In this document: in pieces, positions 62,498-64,000 of the stretch | Layout: the number at the start of each line of letters is the position of its first letter | Position numbering within the stretch: the stretch's first letter is position 1 | Origin: Diprion similis | Lineage: Eukaryota > Arthropoda > Insecta > Hymenoptera > Diprionidae | DNA length: 64,000 nucleotides | Direction: 5' to 3' | Assembly: GCF_021155765.1 (NCBI RefSeq) | Contig: NC_060111.1 | Span: 3,389,981 to 3,453,980 of the forward strand | The notes under the pieces: model-generated | What the model was told of the DNA's origin: nothing | The model's input: only the letters and a program-made list of their open reading frames with translations | The model's database searches: none | Made by a program: the position numbers and the translations under genes

Positions 62498-64000
62498 TTA
62501 ACAACGGCATCCATTCTCTAGCGATATACATATATGTATACATATATATTGTACCTAGTGATAAGTAATTCGATACCCATTGCCAAGTCGTGTGGTATAA
62601 TTAGGTATATTACAATTTAGGAATTTGAGAAACACGTGTGTTAAGGTACAAATCGTATGTAAATGGATTATGGTTTCATCCTATTTACGCAGATTATAAT
62701 CATTCACACGTTTTTTCTATCATAGGAGACTGCATAAAAAATTGTGGGTGCAATTGTGTTGTATATTTAGTGCGTGTAGATTATTTGTACGAGAAGTTAT
62801 GGATAAGGCTATAATTGAAATATTTGGAGGAAGAAGAAGTTCTTTTTTTCTTTTTATTTTTCTTTTTCTCGCCCCCCCCCCCCCACCCCCTCCTGCCGCC
62901 ACCTTCTTCGAAAATCGTTGGTGAATTATTATTTGAAATGTACGTATATTGCCAGACAATTGGATTATAAACGCGAGAATTTTTACGATCTCACCATGAA
63001 TAATAGTCATTAAAAATCGCAACACAAAACTAGTTCTAGTATTGTTTTTATTTAATTTTAATTTCTTTTCCTTTATTTGTTTTTCTTTTTTTTTTTCTCT
63101 TTCTTCACACAGAGAATTAAAATCATATGCATACTAAAAATTAGAATCGTTGTATTGAAAATTTAAATTTCCGTATCAATTTTTGATCGTTAGGTATTTC
63201 AACAATTCGGCCATGTTTGGTTTTTTTTTTTTTTTTTTTCTCTCTCTCACTTTTATCGCTGTTAGATATCAGACGTTGGGGCGTCTTATGCGAAATGAAT
63301 ATCGTTTCTTTGTCGAAAGTGTGGGTATGCAACGATTTTATAAAGAAAAAAATTTTTTTTTTTTTACAATGATTTGTGTAATCTGTAGTTGTTTTTTTTT
63401 TTTTTTTTTTTTTTTTGTCGCATCTTTCCAATCAGCGGAGAAACAAAAGTAAATAAATCAATTTACAAAAAATAGTATACATAGATGTATATGTATATAC
63501 AAGCTTCGGCGTGGCTAATATCGATGCTCCAATCTAATGTCTTTGTTGTTGGCTCTCATTCTTATTTCACTATATAGGTAATTAGATTAATACCGAAGTA
63601 GAACGAGAGATGTTTTTCGTTTTTTTTTTTTTTCCACATATATCATTTACTAGAGAATGGAACGACGCGTGGAGTATCTTGGTTAGATAAAAAATTCTTT
63701 TTTTTTAACCATTTAAATAAAATTTATAGGGAGAAGTAATTTTAGACGGGAGGCGACGGAATGACGATGAAATCAACTTTTGTGACAATTAGACGATCGC
63801 CGTTATCTCGGGAGGAATAAGAAATTAGTCAATGAATGTGTGTGTGTGTTTGTATTTTTTTTCTCCTTATTTTATTTATTTAATTTTGTTTTATTTTTTT
63901 GCCTTTATATTTCTTCCTTTTCCTTACCAACAATGTTGTGTGTTTTTTTTTTTGTTTTAGTCGAATTGGCACAAGTCGAACGCATTTTGGTCATTAGGTA
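60921..64000. other. Noncoding, simple-sequence-rich DNA
   Basis: No gene is supported. The stretch is dominated by poly-T runs, TTA/ATT triplet arrays (about 61120-61180, 62297-62346, 62461-62507), CA/GT repeats near 62220-62260, and a C run at about 62873-62884. It could be an extended PI3K 3' UTR, or the 3' UTR of a minus-strand gene lying beyond the window edge. Confidence 0.6.
62297..62507. repeat. Compound triplet palindrome (TTA/GTT facing AAC/ATA)
   Basis: A TTA array followed by GGTTGTTGTTGTTG is mirrored about 80 bp later by CCACAACAACAACAT and an AAT array. The two sides form a long imperfect stem. Confidence 0.75.

Overview
The window looks like nuclear DNA of an insect. It is AT-rich, full of homopolymers and microsatellites, and its genes have many exons with short GT-AG introns. 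Hymenoptera is my guess from general character only; no sequence feature proves the order. No tRNA, rRNA, CRISPR array or prokaryotic feature was found.

Region 1 (about 2.5-30.4 kb, minus strand) is one large gene, DCX-EMAP: two doublecortin domains fused to an EMAP/EML body (HELP plus WD40 blades). I joined 15 coding exons into a 1060-codon frame that closes without error. Introns 1 and 2 are long (3.2 and 15.8 kb) and hold foldback/MITE-like elements, an eight-copy 115-bp tandem array, and dispersed repeats. Region 2 (about 30.5-44.8 kb) has no gene I can support. It holds the probable 5' flank of DCX-EMAP, poly-A/T tracts and degenerate inverted repeats. At 44.9-46.0 kb a three-exon 105-codon plus-strand frame may be an undescribed small gene with an 83-bp tandem array in its first intron.

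Region 3 (46.4-59.7 kb) is compact. Minus-strand Nsun5 (28S rRNA m5C methyltransferase, 655 aa with a long lysine-rich tail) carries a complete VMA21-like V-ATPase assembly gene in its intron 2, on the same strand. About 1.2 kb away and divergent is a full-length class IA PI3K catalytic subunit (1071 aa, 11 exons, p110-beta/Pi3K92E-like). Its intron 3 contains, on the opposite strand, a complete Spindly gene (585 aa), the kinetochore dynein adaptor. Downstream (59.7-64 kb) are the PI3K 3' UTR and simple-sequence DNA.

The main points for a second look are: two gene-within-intron arrangements side by side; two apparent GC-AG introns (one in DCX-EMAP, one in PI3K) sharing the same GCAAGT donor; a possible short DCX-only isoform exon; the unrecognised small gene; and several foldback repeats. 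The genes are functionally unrelated (sensory cilium microtubules, ribosome modification, V-ATPase assembly, growth signalling, mitosis), so the arrangement looks structural rather than operon-like. All gene models come from reading splice sites and family motifs by eye; no alignment or transcript data were used.
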